A stretch of DNA of 64,000 nucleotides, from the NCBI RefSeq assembly GCF_050947875.1, contig NC_134576.1, positions 59,028,255-59,092,254 on the forward strand, in the 5' to 3' direction. The notes beneath the pieces are model-generated. The model worked only from the letters and a program-made list of their open reading frames with translations. It made no database searches and was not told where the DNA came from. Positions 41,918-54,019 of the stretch are shown piece by piece. How positions within the stretch are numbered: the first letter of the stretch is position 1; every line of letters begins with the position of its first letter. Source of the stretch: Dermacentor variabilis. Its lineage: Eukaryota; Arthropoda; Arachnida; Ixodida; Ixodidae. The translations under genes were made by a program, and so were the position numbers.

Positions 41918-43120
41918 ATGACAACTCAAAGCACGCCAACTCACATCGTAGTCAACTCGCCAATGACGCCAGAGCCTTTCCATGGCGACACATTTGAAGA
42001 CGAAGAGGACTGGCTGGAACGCTTTGAGCGCGTCGCTTAGTTCAATTGATGGAATGGAGAGCGCAAGATACGAAACGCTTACTTCGCATTAAAGGACAGC
42101 GCTCGAACGTGGTTTGAAAACCATGAAGCGACGTTTGTGTCGTGGAATGCTTTCCGACGGGAGTTGCTGGCAACTTACCCGAGTACCGACCGCAGGGAGA
42201 GTGCCGAAGCTGCCCTGCAAGCAAGAAACCAGCGTAATAACGAAAGCGCGGCCATGTATGTAGAAGACATGTCCCGCTTATTCCGCCGAGCTGATGCGAA
42301 CATGAGCCAGGACAAGAAACTACGCCATGTAATGCGGGGCGTTAAACAGGAACTGTTTGCAGGGTTGGTTCGGAGCCCGCCGCGCACCGTCGCTGTGTTT
42401 CGTTCAGAGGCGACAACAATAGAAAGCACGTTGCAACCCCGATCAAGGATGTACAACCGGGAGATGAACATCACCTCTGTAGACGCAATTCCAGCCGTCC
42501 TTGGAAATAGCCTGGAGATCATACGAGAGCCCGTGCGCTCTGTAGTGCGAGAAAAGCTCCAGCGGCTACGGCTTGACCAGAACACTCCAATGCCCTCTTC
42601 GCTGGCAGACCGGGTTCGTGAAGAGGTCAGACAGGTGGTCCGGGAGTCACAGCTCAGTGCGTAGCCCCAAGCGCCACGACTGCGCCAACCGAGCGTCTCA
42701 TATGCCGATGTGCTGTGGCAAATTCCCGCACGTGCTGACGTCGCCGCCACTTCCTCTATGAATAGCTCGATGCCTCGAACTACGCTGCCGCCGCCCGAGA
42801 GAAGATTCAGGAACGCTGATGGCGCACTCCTGACCGAGTACCCCTCTGCTACCACTGTGGGGAGGCTGGCCACCTGTACAGAATGTGCCACTACCGCCAG
42901 GCAGGGCTTCGTGGCTTTCTGGTGAACGCACCTTGCCCCCGAAAGGTGAGCGTCCATCGCAAATCGAAGAGTACCTGTCCACTCGTCAGAGCTCCCCATA
43001 CACCTACCAGCAACACCAACCTCGATCAGCAGCGCCGTTTAGGCATCGGTCACCGAGCCCCCGCCCGTCTTCAAGCTCCCCAAGACGCCGTTCACAGAGC
43101 CCGAGTCGAGAAAACTAGAG
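41918..43120 (+). pseudogene. Gypsy-2 gag
   Basis: The start is ATG at 41918 (MTTQSTPTHIVVNSPMTPEP). Capsid-like: FEDEEDWLERFERVA, then TAG (42038) and TGA (42047) in frame, then KIRNAYFALKDSARTWFENH, MYVEDMSRLFRRADANMSQD and LRHVMRGVKQELFAGLVRSP. Another stop lies at 42662. The zinc knuckle CYHCGEAGHLYRMC (42847-42888) is intact but in a shifted frame, followed by a Ser/Pro/Arg-rich tail in yet another frame. Four lesions or more make it non-functional. Confidence 0.88.
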
Positions 43121-43229
43121 TCAGCGACCTCAGGAGGTAAGGGCGCTGCCGACGCGAAAAGACAAGAACCTCCATCGATGACTCCGAGCGACGACGAAGG
43201 ACTCAGAAACCAGTGCCGTAAGAGTGACG

Positions 43230-46200
43230 TTGCCTCCGATTTACGTGTGTTTGTTGACGGCTACGAAGTGAACGCGTTAGTGGATACAGGTCACATTACT
43301 TGGTAATAAGTAGTGAGCTTGCCAGGAAACTGAAGGAAGTCCTGACTCCTTGGAAAGGGCCACAAGTTCGCACCACAGGAGGACACCTAATCGACCCCAT
43401 TGGCAAGTGCACGGCTAGAATAGGAATACGAGGCTTCACGTACGTCGCCAGCTTTATTGTCTTGCCCGAGTGCTCAAGAAACTTGATTATTGCCAAGGAC
43501 TTCTTGCAGGATAATGGCGCTGTAATCAACTTGCGGGAATCATGTGTTTCCTTTTCAACAAAGCATGCTGTCGCAGCATTCAACACTGAAGAAAAATTCG
43601 ACTCCCTTTACATTTCCGATGACGATGTGATGCTTCCTCCTAGGTCCAGCGTGGCCGTCGCAATAATAAGTGACGCGTTCAGTGACTATGAAGGAATTGC
43701 AGACAGCAACACCAGTCTCCTACTCGAAAAAGGGATCTGCATGGCAAGAGGGCTTGTTTAGCTGCGTAGTGGATGTGGCAACGTTTTCCTCACTAATTTT
43801 GGAAATGAGGTGCAACATGTCGCGAAGGGAACCGTTATTACCAGCCTTAATAACTTCGTCCAAGTTACAGACCTGAACATTCCAGAGATTTCAACATCGA
43901 AATTTCAAGTTGTGGATTCTGTCGTTGCAGCCGGCAACATCGAACCAGGTCGATCGCCCAGACAGAAGGAGCAAATAGAGGCCCTCGTAAGAGAGTTTGC
44001 CGAATGTTTTTCAATGTCATCCAAAGTCCAGCGGACATCTATTGCCAAACATTGGATAATTGTCAACGAATCAGTGAGGCCTATTTGCCAGCATCCCTAC
44101 CGAGTGTCCCCAAAAGAGAGAAGGTATAGGAAGTCAAGTTATGGAAATGCTGGAAGATGATGTAATTCAGCTGTCGGCAAGTACGTGGGCGTCGCCTTTA
44201 GGGCTTGCAAAGAAAAAGGACCAGACCTTGCGCTTCTGCATTGATTATCGAAAGCTGAACGCCGTCACAAGGCGGGATGTGTACCCACTTCCAAGAATCG
44301 ATGACACTCTAGATAGGCTAGGAGATGCCACATTCTTTTCGTCCCTGGACCTCAAAACCGGCTACTGGCAGATAGAAGTGGACGAACGAGATCGTGAAAA
44401 GGCGGCGTTTGTGACGCCAGACGGACAATATGATTTCAAAGTGCTTCCATTTGGCCTTTGGTCCACACCTGACACATTTCAGCGGATGATGGACACTGTG
44501 CTCACCGGTCTGAAATGGCAAACCTGTCTCGTTTATCTTGACGATGTCGTAGTTTTTGCTAACACCTTCGAGCAGCATGTACAACGACTGCGGGCTGTGA
44601 AGGAAGCTATTAGGTCAGCAGGTCTGGCGATAAAACAGCAGACATGTCGCTTCACCATTCGCGAGCTTCTTTTCCTCGGTCATGTCGTCAGATCAGAAGG
44701 CATTCGCCCGGACCCTGAGAAGACTGCGGCAGTGGAGAAATTTCCAAAACCCACCGACAAAAAGGTAGTTAGGCGAATCTTAGGACTTTGCGCCTACTAC
44801 AGACGCTTCGTCAAAAATTTTTCAATGGTCGCCGAACCACTAACGCGGCTAACAAACGAAGACGCGCCTTTCGTCTGGTTGAATGAACAGGAGAATGCTT
44901 TCAATGAGCTCCGGAAGCGTCTTCAGAACCACCCAGTTCTTGCTCATTTCGACGAGGAAGCCGAAAGTGATATTCACACAGACGCAAGCAATTTAGGCCT
45001 CGGTGCCGTCCTCATTCAGTGATAAAACGGAGAGGAACGAGTCATTGCGTATGCTAGTCGAACACGTTCGAGGGCTGAGGTGAACTACTCAGCGACAGAA
45101 AAAGAATACCTCGCGGTGATATGGGCCATCGGCAAGTTTAGACCGTACTTATAGGGCCGACCATTCCGAGCTATCAGCGACCATCATTCGTCGTGCTGGC
45201 TGGCGAATCTCAAAGATCCATCTGGACGGCTGGCAAGATGGAATCTACGGCTGCAGGAATACGATATAACGGTCGTATACTGGTCGGGTCACAAGCACAG
45301 TGATGCGTATTGCTTGTCACGTGCACCGGTTGAATACACCGAATCTACACTTAGGGAAAATGAACAAGATGGCCCGTTCCTAGGAGCTGTGACAACATCA
45401 CAAATGGCTCAACATCAGCGATCCGACGCGGAATTACGCGTGCTCATTGATTACCTAGAAGGACATCCTGTCAACTTTCCACGAGCTTTTGTCCGCAGCT
45501 TGCCGTCGTTCGTCCTGCGAAATAATGTCCTGTACAAAAGAAATTTTGAACATAGTACAGAGACATTTCTGCTCGTCGTACCTCATTTCTGCTCGTCGTG
45601 CCATCAGCAGGACATTTAGGAGTGAGCAGAACATTCGCTCGCATCCGCATGAAGTATTACTGGCCAAAGATATTGAATTATGTGGAACACTACGTAAGAA
45701 CCTGCCGCGACTGCCAAAGACGTAAAATACCACCACTCAAGCCTGCAGGTCTCCTACAACCGATACAGCCACCGGAAACTCCATTCGCACAAGTGGGAAT
45801 GGACTTACTTGGCCACTTTCCCACATCATCATCAGGAAAGCGTTGGATCTTAGTTGCAACTGACTATCAAACTCGATATGCCGAGACAGGGTATCTTGCC
45901 AAGGGAACGGCCAGTGAAGTAGCTGATTTTTTCGTCACTAACATAGTAGTACGGCATGGTGCTCCTAAAGTTCTCATCACGGACCGAGGAACCATATTTA
46001 CTGCAGATTTGACACAGGCCATCATGAAATTGACGCACACCAGTCACCGAAAAACCACCCTATATCATCCGCAGACAGATGGACTGAACGACTGAACAGA
46101 ACTCTGACTGATATGTTGTCAATATACGTGGACATGGAGCACCGAACATGAGACAGGATACTACCGTACGCAACATTCGAGTACAATACCGCTGTGCAAG

Positions 46201-46630
46201 CGACGACTCAAATGACACCTTTCCAACTCGTTTTTGGCCGGACCGTCACCACAACCTTAGATGCATTGCTACCAGTAGATGAGACCTTCGAAAATGACAA
46301 TGACGTCAGCCACTTCACACAAAAAGCCGAAGAAGCATGGCGAACTGGTGCGACAGCGCATTCAGCCGCAGCAGCAGCAAACCGACGTGGACCGATGCAA
46401 CTTACGACGAAGAGACGTCCAGTGAGCACCTGGAGACAAAGTGTGTGTGTGGACTCCCGTACGAATGCGCGGCCTATCCGAGAAGCTTCTTCGTCGTTAT
46501 TTTGGACCGTATAGGATAATTCGCCGAATTAGTCCATTGAACTACGAAGTTGCTCCAGAAGGTCAAGCAACCTCATGACGACGGCAGCATCGAACAGAAA
46601 TCGTCCATGTCGTCCGAATGAAACCATACT
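43230..46630 (+). pseudogene. Gypsy-2 pol (protease, RT, RNase H, integrase)
   Basis: Protease: NALVDTG (DTG at 43283-43291), then a frameshift before VISSELARKLKE. RT: WASPLGLAKKKDQTLRFCID, VTPDGQYDFKVLPFGLW and an intact YLDD (44534-44545). RNase H: IHTDASNLGLGAVLIQ, then a stop at 45020, and [20 protein letters not shown] with a second stop. Integrase: HLGVSRTFARIRMKYYWP, CRDCQRRK, the core aspartates in GMDLLGHFP and ITDRGTIF, then a small deletion at about 46085 that shifts the frame at the conserved glutamate. It ends with a GPY/F-like YFGPYRIIRRIS. A 20-bp tandem duplication (45564-45603) shifts the frame before the integrase. Confidence 0.9.
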
Positions 46631-46740
46631 ACGACAGGCAATAACTGCTTCCACCTACAAACATTGCGAGTTCATGACACTCTAGAAACCACCGCCTTCT
46701 GTATGAGCATCGGGACGATGCGCTCTTGGTAGGGGGACAA

Positions 46741-47030
46741 TGACACAAGATCATTTCAATGTACGCGCGCCAGCCGCTTCCTGCTTACGTCCAGCTGTTT
46801 ACTGCTACCTGTGAAAGATAGCGGCAGTGAAGCGGGCAATACGGGCTCACAAGGCACGCGCAATCGGAGCAACGTGCCATCAGCGCGGGACAGGAGGAAA
46901 GAAGAAGAGTTGCGGGTCTCTTGCGAAAAGACTGTGGACGTTCTGGAGAAACTATCGTTTAGCTGTTTGTCGGGCACAAGTTCACCCAAGGTAAACTGAT
47001 TAAAGCACCGTCACTCAACTTCGCGTTACA
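46741..47030 (+). repeat. Gypsy-2 3' LTR
   Basis: 290 bp, TGACACAAG...CGCGTTACA; partner of 41427-41716. Confidence 0.95.
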
Positions 47031-47640
47031 ATATATAATAAAGAAGTACCTGATGAAATTTCCTCACAATTTGCTTATTTGCTGACTACTTGCGTTATAT
47101 ATCGCAAAATAGCTAATGCCTCCGATATCACTACTCATCAATCTGATTTAAATAGCATATCTAATTGGTGCCTCACATGGTTCATGGAACTTAACATCAA
47201 TAAATGCAAATCTATGCGGATTTCTCGTTCTAAAACAAGTTACCGCACCTACGCCCTCAATGACTGCCCCTTTCAAGCTGCCGTTTTCTTGGCATTATTA
47301 TAACTGAATGAGTGGCCCCACTCTTTTTAAGATTTCACTAATCAACATAAAACACAGTATGATGGCCAATGGCATAATTACGCACTTTTTCGTGAATATT
47401 GCCTGCTTGGTAAAGTGTACTTTTTCTCTATTTTCATAATATATAAGTTGCTTTCTTGCTTGTTATGAATAGATTATGAGCTTTTTTTATCTGTTTTGTT
47501 CCCTGCACTGGGAATTCCTATAACTAATCCTGCATTTTTTACTCTTGGAATGTACTCTCGCCCTTCCCCTCTGCAATGTACAAGTACGTATATCTAGGAT
47601 ATCACAAATTAATAAAGAAATATTAATATATAGATGAATA
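47031..47640 (+). pseudogene. LINE-A ORF2 continuation and 3' UTR
   Basis: Immediately after Gypsy-2 the RT resumes: NNKEVPDEISSQFAYLLTTC, where FADD would be expected, then VIYRKIANASDI, SISNWCLTWFMELNINKCKS and MRISRSKTSYRTY. The catalytic aspartates are lost (YLLTT). The frame ends at 47303; the rest is T-rich 3' UTR-like sequence ending with AATAAA/ATAAATAAA at 47611-47645. The C-terminal half of ORF2 is deleted. Confidence 0.7.
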
Positions 47641-48009
47641 AATAAACACTCATTACCGTATTGGCGATCATTTTCCTAAAAAAGAACGCGCAAGAACATC
47701 TATTCCATTTTGCAAGGCGCCTCCTAATTTCTTTTTTCTGTTCGCTTTAAAGCATTAATCATAGGTCCTAAGCACTCTATTTTTTATGAAACATCCCAAT
47801 CTGTCATCAGATCATCTGTCAACAGCAATCATCTCGCCGTACTCCACTTGCTGCATGAGCGCCTTTTTCAATGTTACATTTACTAACATAAAAAGCTTTC
47901 AAGCTAAACCTTAACAAGTATCTTATCTTGTATCTTCGTCTGGCCGTGACGTCCTCAGATTAACTTAGTAATCTGAGGACGTTTGCTTAGTAATCAAATC
48001 AGTGACAGT

Positions 48010-49930
48010 GATGTTCTGAGTGAACAACCGAACTTTCATGTTCTCCGTAAAGATAGACAGGGCACACAGGGCGCTGGCATCGTTATCGCAGAAAAAGATA
48101 CTAATGGTATTCATAGTCTATGTGGCAACTAATCCAAAAATTATTTTGCTCATCTCTAGCGCTAAACGGAACCTACTGCTACTCGGCATCTGCTGTAATC
48201 CCGCAACAGCTATCCTGACTTCCCCGTGATGTGAATAACTCCTTGAACCATTGAAAAGAATCCCGAACGCTGGTAACTTGTTTTTGGGGAATTTAATTAC
48301 CGCCATGTCAACTGTTCGAATAATTCTACCATAGTTACGAATAACACTGGCGCTAAAGAATGCCTAGATATTTGCTTTAATTTTAGCCTCTCCCAAATGA
48401 TAAGAGAGTCAGCGCGAGATACTCACGGTACTGCTAACATCCTTGATCTCATACTAATCACTCATCCTGAAATCATGCCCTCCATAGCTACCAACGCGAA
48501 ATAAGTACTTATAAAGCAATACATCCTATTTTCTGCTGTTCAGCTACACTACTTCATTCGGAAGAGAAAACAATCCACCTGTATGAAAAAGGGAATTATG
48601 CCGCGATAAACAACAAATTACTTGCATTCTACCAATCATTGCAATGAGGTTTCCAAAATCGCTCGATGCAAGACAACTGATTTCTCTACCAAAATAAACC
48701 GACTAACCACGTTACCCTGCTTATACCAACTACCATACTACGCTCTAATTGCAATAGACCATGGCTCAAGAGGGCACTAAAAGACTGGAAAACAACAAGA
48801 AACGTACATTTCGCTCCGCTGAACTGAAGCCAAGCCCTAGCTCCAGGGGACGATAATACGTATCTGAACTAGCCTATGTGATAGCTCTCCGGCCAAAGAA
48901 GCACTCTTTTTGTCCATTCAGACCTACTCTGCCTGCTCAGCAATAACCGCAATAATTCTTGCAGGTCACCAATCCCGAGTCATTCCCTAGTATCAAAATC
49001 TAGATAGATGGAGAAATTCTGTCGGACCTCGACATTGCCAAACTGTTTACCAGTGTTTTTTCATGTTTTCAATGTCGAGCCACAAGTGCGTCTTCTTGCG
49101 TTCCCTGTTTCAAGAATGCCTTAATGTAGCATTTTATTTTTTCACCAGATGAAATATCCGCATTGATTGATAATATAAACGATCCTCATCACCCAGTGCT
49201 GAAGAAATAACCTCAAAGCTTCAAAGAAAAAAAAAAGGAAGTCCGCCTGTGCGATTTGTCTAACCTTGCGGTTTTCCCAATCATTACTATCAATCACCCT
49301 CTAAAATCTGTGAAAAAAGAGCAAGGTCGTTCCTGTCTACAAATCAGATAGTCATAATTGCCCCTTAAACTATCGTCCTATATAAATAACTAGTGCCTAT
49401 GAAAAATCACAGAACACGTCGTATACACCCACGTTAATAATTTCCTAGACAATAGTAACTTTTTCACCCTTCGCAACACGGCTTCCGTAAATATCTGTCG
49501 TTTAGCACTAAATTAGCTACATTTCTTCGTGACCTACACTCAAATCTCTATAGTTACACTAACGGATATCGTCTTTTATTTTGCAAAAGCGTTTGATAAG
49601 GTAGCTCATGAACCCTTATTATTTGAAATTTCTCACTACCACTTCCAACCTAACGTCCTAATACGGATGAAAGAATGTCTTAGTAGCCGCTCAAAGTCCG
49701 CCAGTACAACACTACTTCAGAATTTCTTCCTGTAACATCAGGCGTCTCCCTAGGTTCTGCTTGAGGTCACCTTCTGTTCCTACTTTACATTAACCATCTA
49801 ACCTTTCAGATTCATATGTTTACAGACGATTGCGTCGTCTATCAATCTACTATTAACCCGCATGCAATCTTCACCACATTTACCTCAGTAATGTATCAGG
49901 ATATATACAGAATCGCCCCGTAAGATACAT
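48010..49930 (+). pseudogene. LINE-E: heavily eroded CR1/L2-like ORF2
   Basis: Pieces in several frames follow endonuclease and RT order: VLRKDRQGTQGAGIVIAEKD (48040-48100), FNFSLSQMIRESARDTHGTA (48380-48440), RPWLKRALKDWKTTRN (48760), SQHGFRKYLSFSTKLATFLR (49470-49530), then SGVSLGS, LLFLLYINHLTF, and the catalytic box as MFTDDCVVYQ (49818-49847). Numerous stops and frameshifts. Similarity ends near 49930, before the thumb. Older-looking than LINE-B. Confidence 0.65.
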
Positions 49931-49934
49931 CCAC

Positions 49935-50505
49935 TCTTCATGCTCATATGATATCAGCATTTCACCATTAAATGTAGATTCTGTTATGGACCCGTCAGTG
50001 CACCGTCGCCTTATGGCGAGCTTATCATTAGTCTGAAAGATCTGCAACAGTTTGCTTAAACACGCTGTTACATTTTACCACCTTCGCGCGTATCTCTGTA
50101 CACAGGTCACCACTGAATGTTCCTTGCCCTTGTGCACTCGCGGTCACCTCCTCGTCGCCATTTTTTCATCGCCCAGCTAAAGACTCGTCCGACCTTCCGC
50201 ACCACATCGCCGTCATTACAACTTCATTTGCCTTCACGGCAGAAGTAGCAACAATCGTTCTATAAAATAACATCGTGAACGACCTTCTGTTATAAGGCTT
50301 CTTGAAGATAATAAATTAGGTCACTGCTCGCCCTAGTATTTATTGATGTGCAGTAATTTTTACTGCAACACCCACTTTAATTTGGAGAGCATTTGAGCTG
50401 TTGGCAGCTTTGTACGCTTTGTATATTAAGGGTGCTTCACGCACTTTTCGGAGTTATCTTTCTTTGTTTGTTTCTATGTATATATGTATACATGTATCTA
50501 ACCGT
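49935..50505. other. Unassigned, no gene seen
   Basis: A/T- and pyrimidine-rich sequence without recognisable coding or repeat structure. Confidence 0.3.
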
Positions 50506-50514
50506 TTTTCCGCG

Positions 50515-51330
50515 TACTAGGGTCCCTTGGTATTTTGTAGTCGCATGGGTAGTGCATCAGACTGCTGAGCGGAGGGAACAGGGTTTGAGACTAACCATGG
50601 GCCAAGTGAGGTCACTCAGCATACGGCAATGTATACAGACGGCACCGCTGTAACGAGATACTCTTTGATGCCGACTTCGAGCATCGGGTATCAGATAATT
50701 AGCTTGCGGTGTTCCTCAATGAACCTTTCTGATGCCAATATGGGTAACTGAGTGTGTGCCAGTACGTGTGTGCCGCTCTTCGATGAGAGTCAATGACGTC
50801 AACTTCAGCGACTAGGTAATTGCCACAGGAAAAAGTCGTTCCCATTTATTCGATGCTCAGCAGAATCGTACTCACGTAAGAGTGGTCGCTCAACGACAGC
50901 AAAACGATGCCTAACAGGCTGCGCCATAAACACACCGCGTATGTGCCGCTTTGAAAATAATGTCTTTCAGGCCAACATCTTAGCCAGCTGCGTCATGAAT
51001 GCATTCGTTATGTCCCGCTCTTGAAACAATATCTCGCCAACTTCGGACATCGAGTGTGTGCCATTAGGTGTTCGGCAAGCCATGGAACGATTCTCAGCCT
51101 CCCGGCAGGCCCTGGTGCATCACACTTCTTGTCTCGGAGGCTACACATGGATTTCTTTACAGCGCTACGAGATGGGGCAGCGCGTCCAGAAAGAAGCGCG
51201 ATAGAGGGACTCAGTTGCCACAATAGGCGTTTACCAGCGTTCGAACGCACAATCGCGCCACGCATTTCGGTGGTCCTGCACAGGCTTGAGGTGCCACCAA
51301 AAAAATCTGGCGCCGAGTGCTCTTAGGGAA
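50515..51330 (+). repeat. tRNA-headed composite SINE-like repeat
   Basis: The head has tgggtagtgcatcagactgc (A-box region, 50548-50567) and gggtttgagactaacc (B-box region, 50580-50595), tRNA-like in spacing. About 700 bp of noncoding sequence follows, with internal similarity (cgtgtgtgccgctctt near 50766 and gcgtatgtgccgcttt near 50938). From memory this long unit recurs as a block in tick genomes. The 3' limit is uncertain. Confidence 0.5.
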
Positions 51331-51334
51331 GCGC

Positions 51335-52440
51335 GAACGAAGAGTCGCGCTGCAGCACGTTCGTCATACATACCTTATTTCAATTGTTGGAAAGGTTATT
51401 GTCGCTATATTTATTCAATGCTGAACACTTTACCTTTGGCCGCCATCGTCAGACATGCTCTGCTGAATCTTTTCATATACGAAAATGCTTCAATATTGCT
51501 TGAGATGTCCTTAAAGCGAACTTCCGCGTAATTCTTCCGACCACAATTTCCAACTATAATCTGCGGACAAGTAAAAATGTATGCTGCATACGGGCGTACG
51601 TTGTACTTTAGGAAACCCAACCTATTTCAGCGGATCAGCCGACCCTTAGTTAATAAGGTCATATCAAGCCGCATACCTCCCCTATCGTAGGCAATGAAGC
51701 TGCGTCCTGAAAACCGAGTGTTAGTAGTATAACAAAGTGAATGAGTGCATCAATCTTGGCAGCTTTCCCATTTACGTCTGTGTTGTGTTCGGCCGTGCCA
51801 CGATCTAAAGCCTGCTAATCTAGTTGATCGGTCTGGGACAGCACAACCCACGCAAAATATCTTTCTGTTGCAAACACCGATCTTTTGGCTAGGATGCCGG
51901 GCTATTTCGTGGCTTATACAGACTACGGATATCACCGTTCTGATAATGCTGGATTTCTATGAAGCGACATGCGTTTTCTACTCACAACCATTAATGCCGC
52001 TTTCGCAATATGTGTACTGAAGTGACCAATGGAACTAATCAAGCAACGCATTATTTGCTAATGTAGAATGGCCATACGTAAGTTCATACGTGCTCGACGC
52101 AAGATCGCGGAAGGGAGGCTGAATGGGAACACCGCACGCTGATAGCTCGACTAATTCGTTGGCCTGGGTTACGTGACCATTTCGAGCGTAGCCATCAAAG
52201 TGAAAGAAGCCGTAGTGATCCGTTCCTTCTACCCTTAACCTAAGCGCCATTGTTATCTGGAACGTGTTTCAGGGAAGGCCAACAAAGAAATTACTACTGT
52301 AGTTTTTTTGAAAATAAGTGAGAATAAACCACGATATTGCCCATGTCCTTCAAGAAGGAGTTGGGGAAATTTTACAAGGATCGCCTAGCCCTGCTAGCGA
52401 GTGGTTCAAACAATTTGTGGCATTGTCAAAAGTACTCAGT
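51335..52440. other. Unassigned sequence downstream of the CLCA-like gene
   Basis: No coding signal recognised. It lies 3' of the minus-strand host exon and is probably intergenic. Confidence 0.4.
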
Positions 52441-52442
52441 GC

Positions 52443-52448
52443 TTTATT
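52443..52448 (-). promoter_or_regulatory. Poly(A) signal of the CLCA-like gene
   Basis: AATAAA on the minus strand, about 90 bp beyond the stop codon of the exon at 52536-53176. Confidence 0.5.
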
Positions 52449-52535
52449 TTGGTCACAAATACCACGTGGTATTCTAGCGTCACATAGTTTCATGTACTCT
52501 TAAAAGCACACACACGCGGTCTGTACTTTTGAACT

Positions 52536-53176
52536 TCACATAGTTGTCGCTGTTTGAGTGTTTGTGGAGGGGCCCTGATCCTCAGTAGCGGTGCTCGCCC
52601 TCGCCCTGAGCAGCAGTATAATTGCGATGAACACCACGACGAATCCAGCAACCAGTGCCAGCAGAATCCAAGGGATGACGGATGGCTTGTCATTCTCGCT
52701 CGGATGCCCCACACCTGCTGTGGTTGTTGTTGCCGGATCAACGCCTGGCTCTACCTTGGCCGGTGTTGTGGTCGTTGCTGCGTCATTGTCCTTGTAAGGC
52801 GTTTTCGGGGCTGTTCTTGCTGGTACAGAATTCGTGGCCTGTCGACTAGACCGCGTGGTGGTGGCAGATGCTCTTCTCATCGAATAGGCAGTAAAATTTG
52901 AAATTGTAAATGTTACAGTAGTAGTACTAGACGGCTTCGACTTCAGCCCTTCCGCGTTAATAACACGAGCCGCTAGGTACGCCTCCAGCTTGAAGTCGCT
53001 GTCGCCTTGGGCCGACGTCGTCCAGTTGCGGGGAAGAGCAATGGTGACTTTATGCCGCGAACCAGGGGGGAGGGCTTGAAGGTTGCCTTCCACGACATTG
53101 GACATCACCTCATGGCTATCGAAGTGCGATCGAAGGTAGTCTTCGTCAGTGCCACCTCTGATCTCCACTCCCGCAG
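52536..53176 (-). CDS. Terminal exon of a CLCA-like membrane protein
   Basis: A minus-strand frame of about 213 codons, entered through an acceptor (tctgtactttcaattacag, AG at 53178-53177) and closed by a stop at 52538-52536. The start looks like the last Fn3-like domain of calcium-activated chloride channel regulators: GVEIRGGTDEDYLRSHFD, LPPGSRHKVTIALP, KLEAYLAARVINAEGLKSK. A Thr/Ser/Ala-rich stalk of about 75 residues follows, then one membrane segment (IPWILLALVAGFVVVFIAII) and a short tail ending TNTQTATTM. CLCA proteins are secreted or membrane-anchored metalloprotease-like channel regulators. The exon has no lesion. Upstream exons must lie to the right; the intron would contain Gypsy-3 and its nested elements. 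The family call is by pattern; another Fn3-type surface protein is possible. Confidence 0.55.
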
Positions 53177-53330
53177 CTGTAATTGAAAGTACAGAAGACA
53201 GCTGTCACCTAGAATGACGTGGCGTTGATATCAAGAGAGAGACGCTAACACCTCCTAGCTTACTCGATCGTTGAAAGACAAAATACTCGCTCCGATATCA
53301 CGAGATGTTTTCATGGCTGTAAACGACGTA

Positions 53331-53436
<106 letters not shown>

Positions 53437-53439
53437 GTG

Positions 53440-53827
53440 GACTGGTTCATCTTTTTAGGCGAGCGCTTTTCACCGTCGAATCAATTTTATCGCTCTGCGC
53501 GGGACGCCCCTGCATGTGTCGGAAGTTTCTCGAATGTTATCGATGGTTCTATGCGCTTTCTGTTGTCACCGAACCTTGTGGAACCTGATTCAATGTATGC
53601 GCGACGCGAATGGCGTAGAACTTTCTTGACCAAACTCGAGCATCAGCGATTGCTCTGTAACGCTCGATGGTTTGTGTATAGAAGTCGAAGCGCTTGGCCG
53701 GAAGATCAGATTTCAACGATCGCGGACTGGGTTCTCCACAATTGTGGGCACAGGTTCGCCCAGCAAAAGCTACTTTCGTCATTCACAGTGTTACTACTAT
53801 TTTCTTTACCGTCACTACTACCTGACA
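53440..53827 (+). repeat. Gypsy-3 5' LTR
   Basis: Contains gcgacgcgaatggcgtagaa and gggcacaggttcgccc (53749-53764), the latter matching gggcacaggttcgcc in the 3' fragment at 62079-62093 and similar to the Gypsy-2 LTR block. The right limit is set by the primer motif; the left limit is taken at the end of the TA tract. Confidence 0.6.
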
Positions 53828-53829
53828 CA

Positions 53830-53841
53830 TGGTGAAGGTGC
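53830..53841 (+). promoter_or_regulatory. Gypsy-3 primer-binding site (degenerate)
   Basis: TGGTGAAGGTGC, one base different from TGGTGGAGGTGC of Gypsy-2 and Gypsy-4. Confidence 0.5.
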
Positions 53842-54019
53842 TTTGCTTTCATGTATCGGACGTCCGCATAAAGCCGTGGCCCAAGCCCGAACGCAGAAGA
53901 CAACACCAACGTTGCCAACAAGCAGCGAGGTAGCCCAGGCTGCAAGGACTTGGCCCGGAGCACGGACGTTTGCCTTTGACGACCAGAAAGTTCGTCGCCA
54001 ATTCAACAGCCCAGGAAGC

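Larger units (their letters stand above)
41427..47030 (+). mobile_element. Gypsy-2: Ty3/Gypsy LTR retrotransposon, full length but defective
   Basis: A 5.6-kb element with 290-bp LTRs at both ends, a 4-bp atat duplication (41423-41426, 47031-47034), a primer site at 41721 and a polypurine-like tract (agggggaca) next to the 3' LTR. Gene order is gag, protease, RT, RNase H, integrase. The LTRs differ at about 30 of 290 positions by eye, roughly 10%, so this insertion is much older than Gypsy-1. It is inserted in the RT of a LINE. Confidence 0.95.

Noticed and set aside
42175..42999. Minus-strand 274-codon ORF
   Set aside because: It is antisense to Gypsy-2 gag, whose capsid and zinc-knuckle motifs are on the plus strand.
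53437..53835. 132-codon ORF beside the host exon as an upstream CLCA exon
   Set aside because: It is on the opposite strand and coincides with the Gypsy-3 5' LTR.
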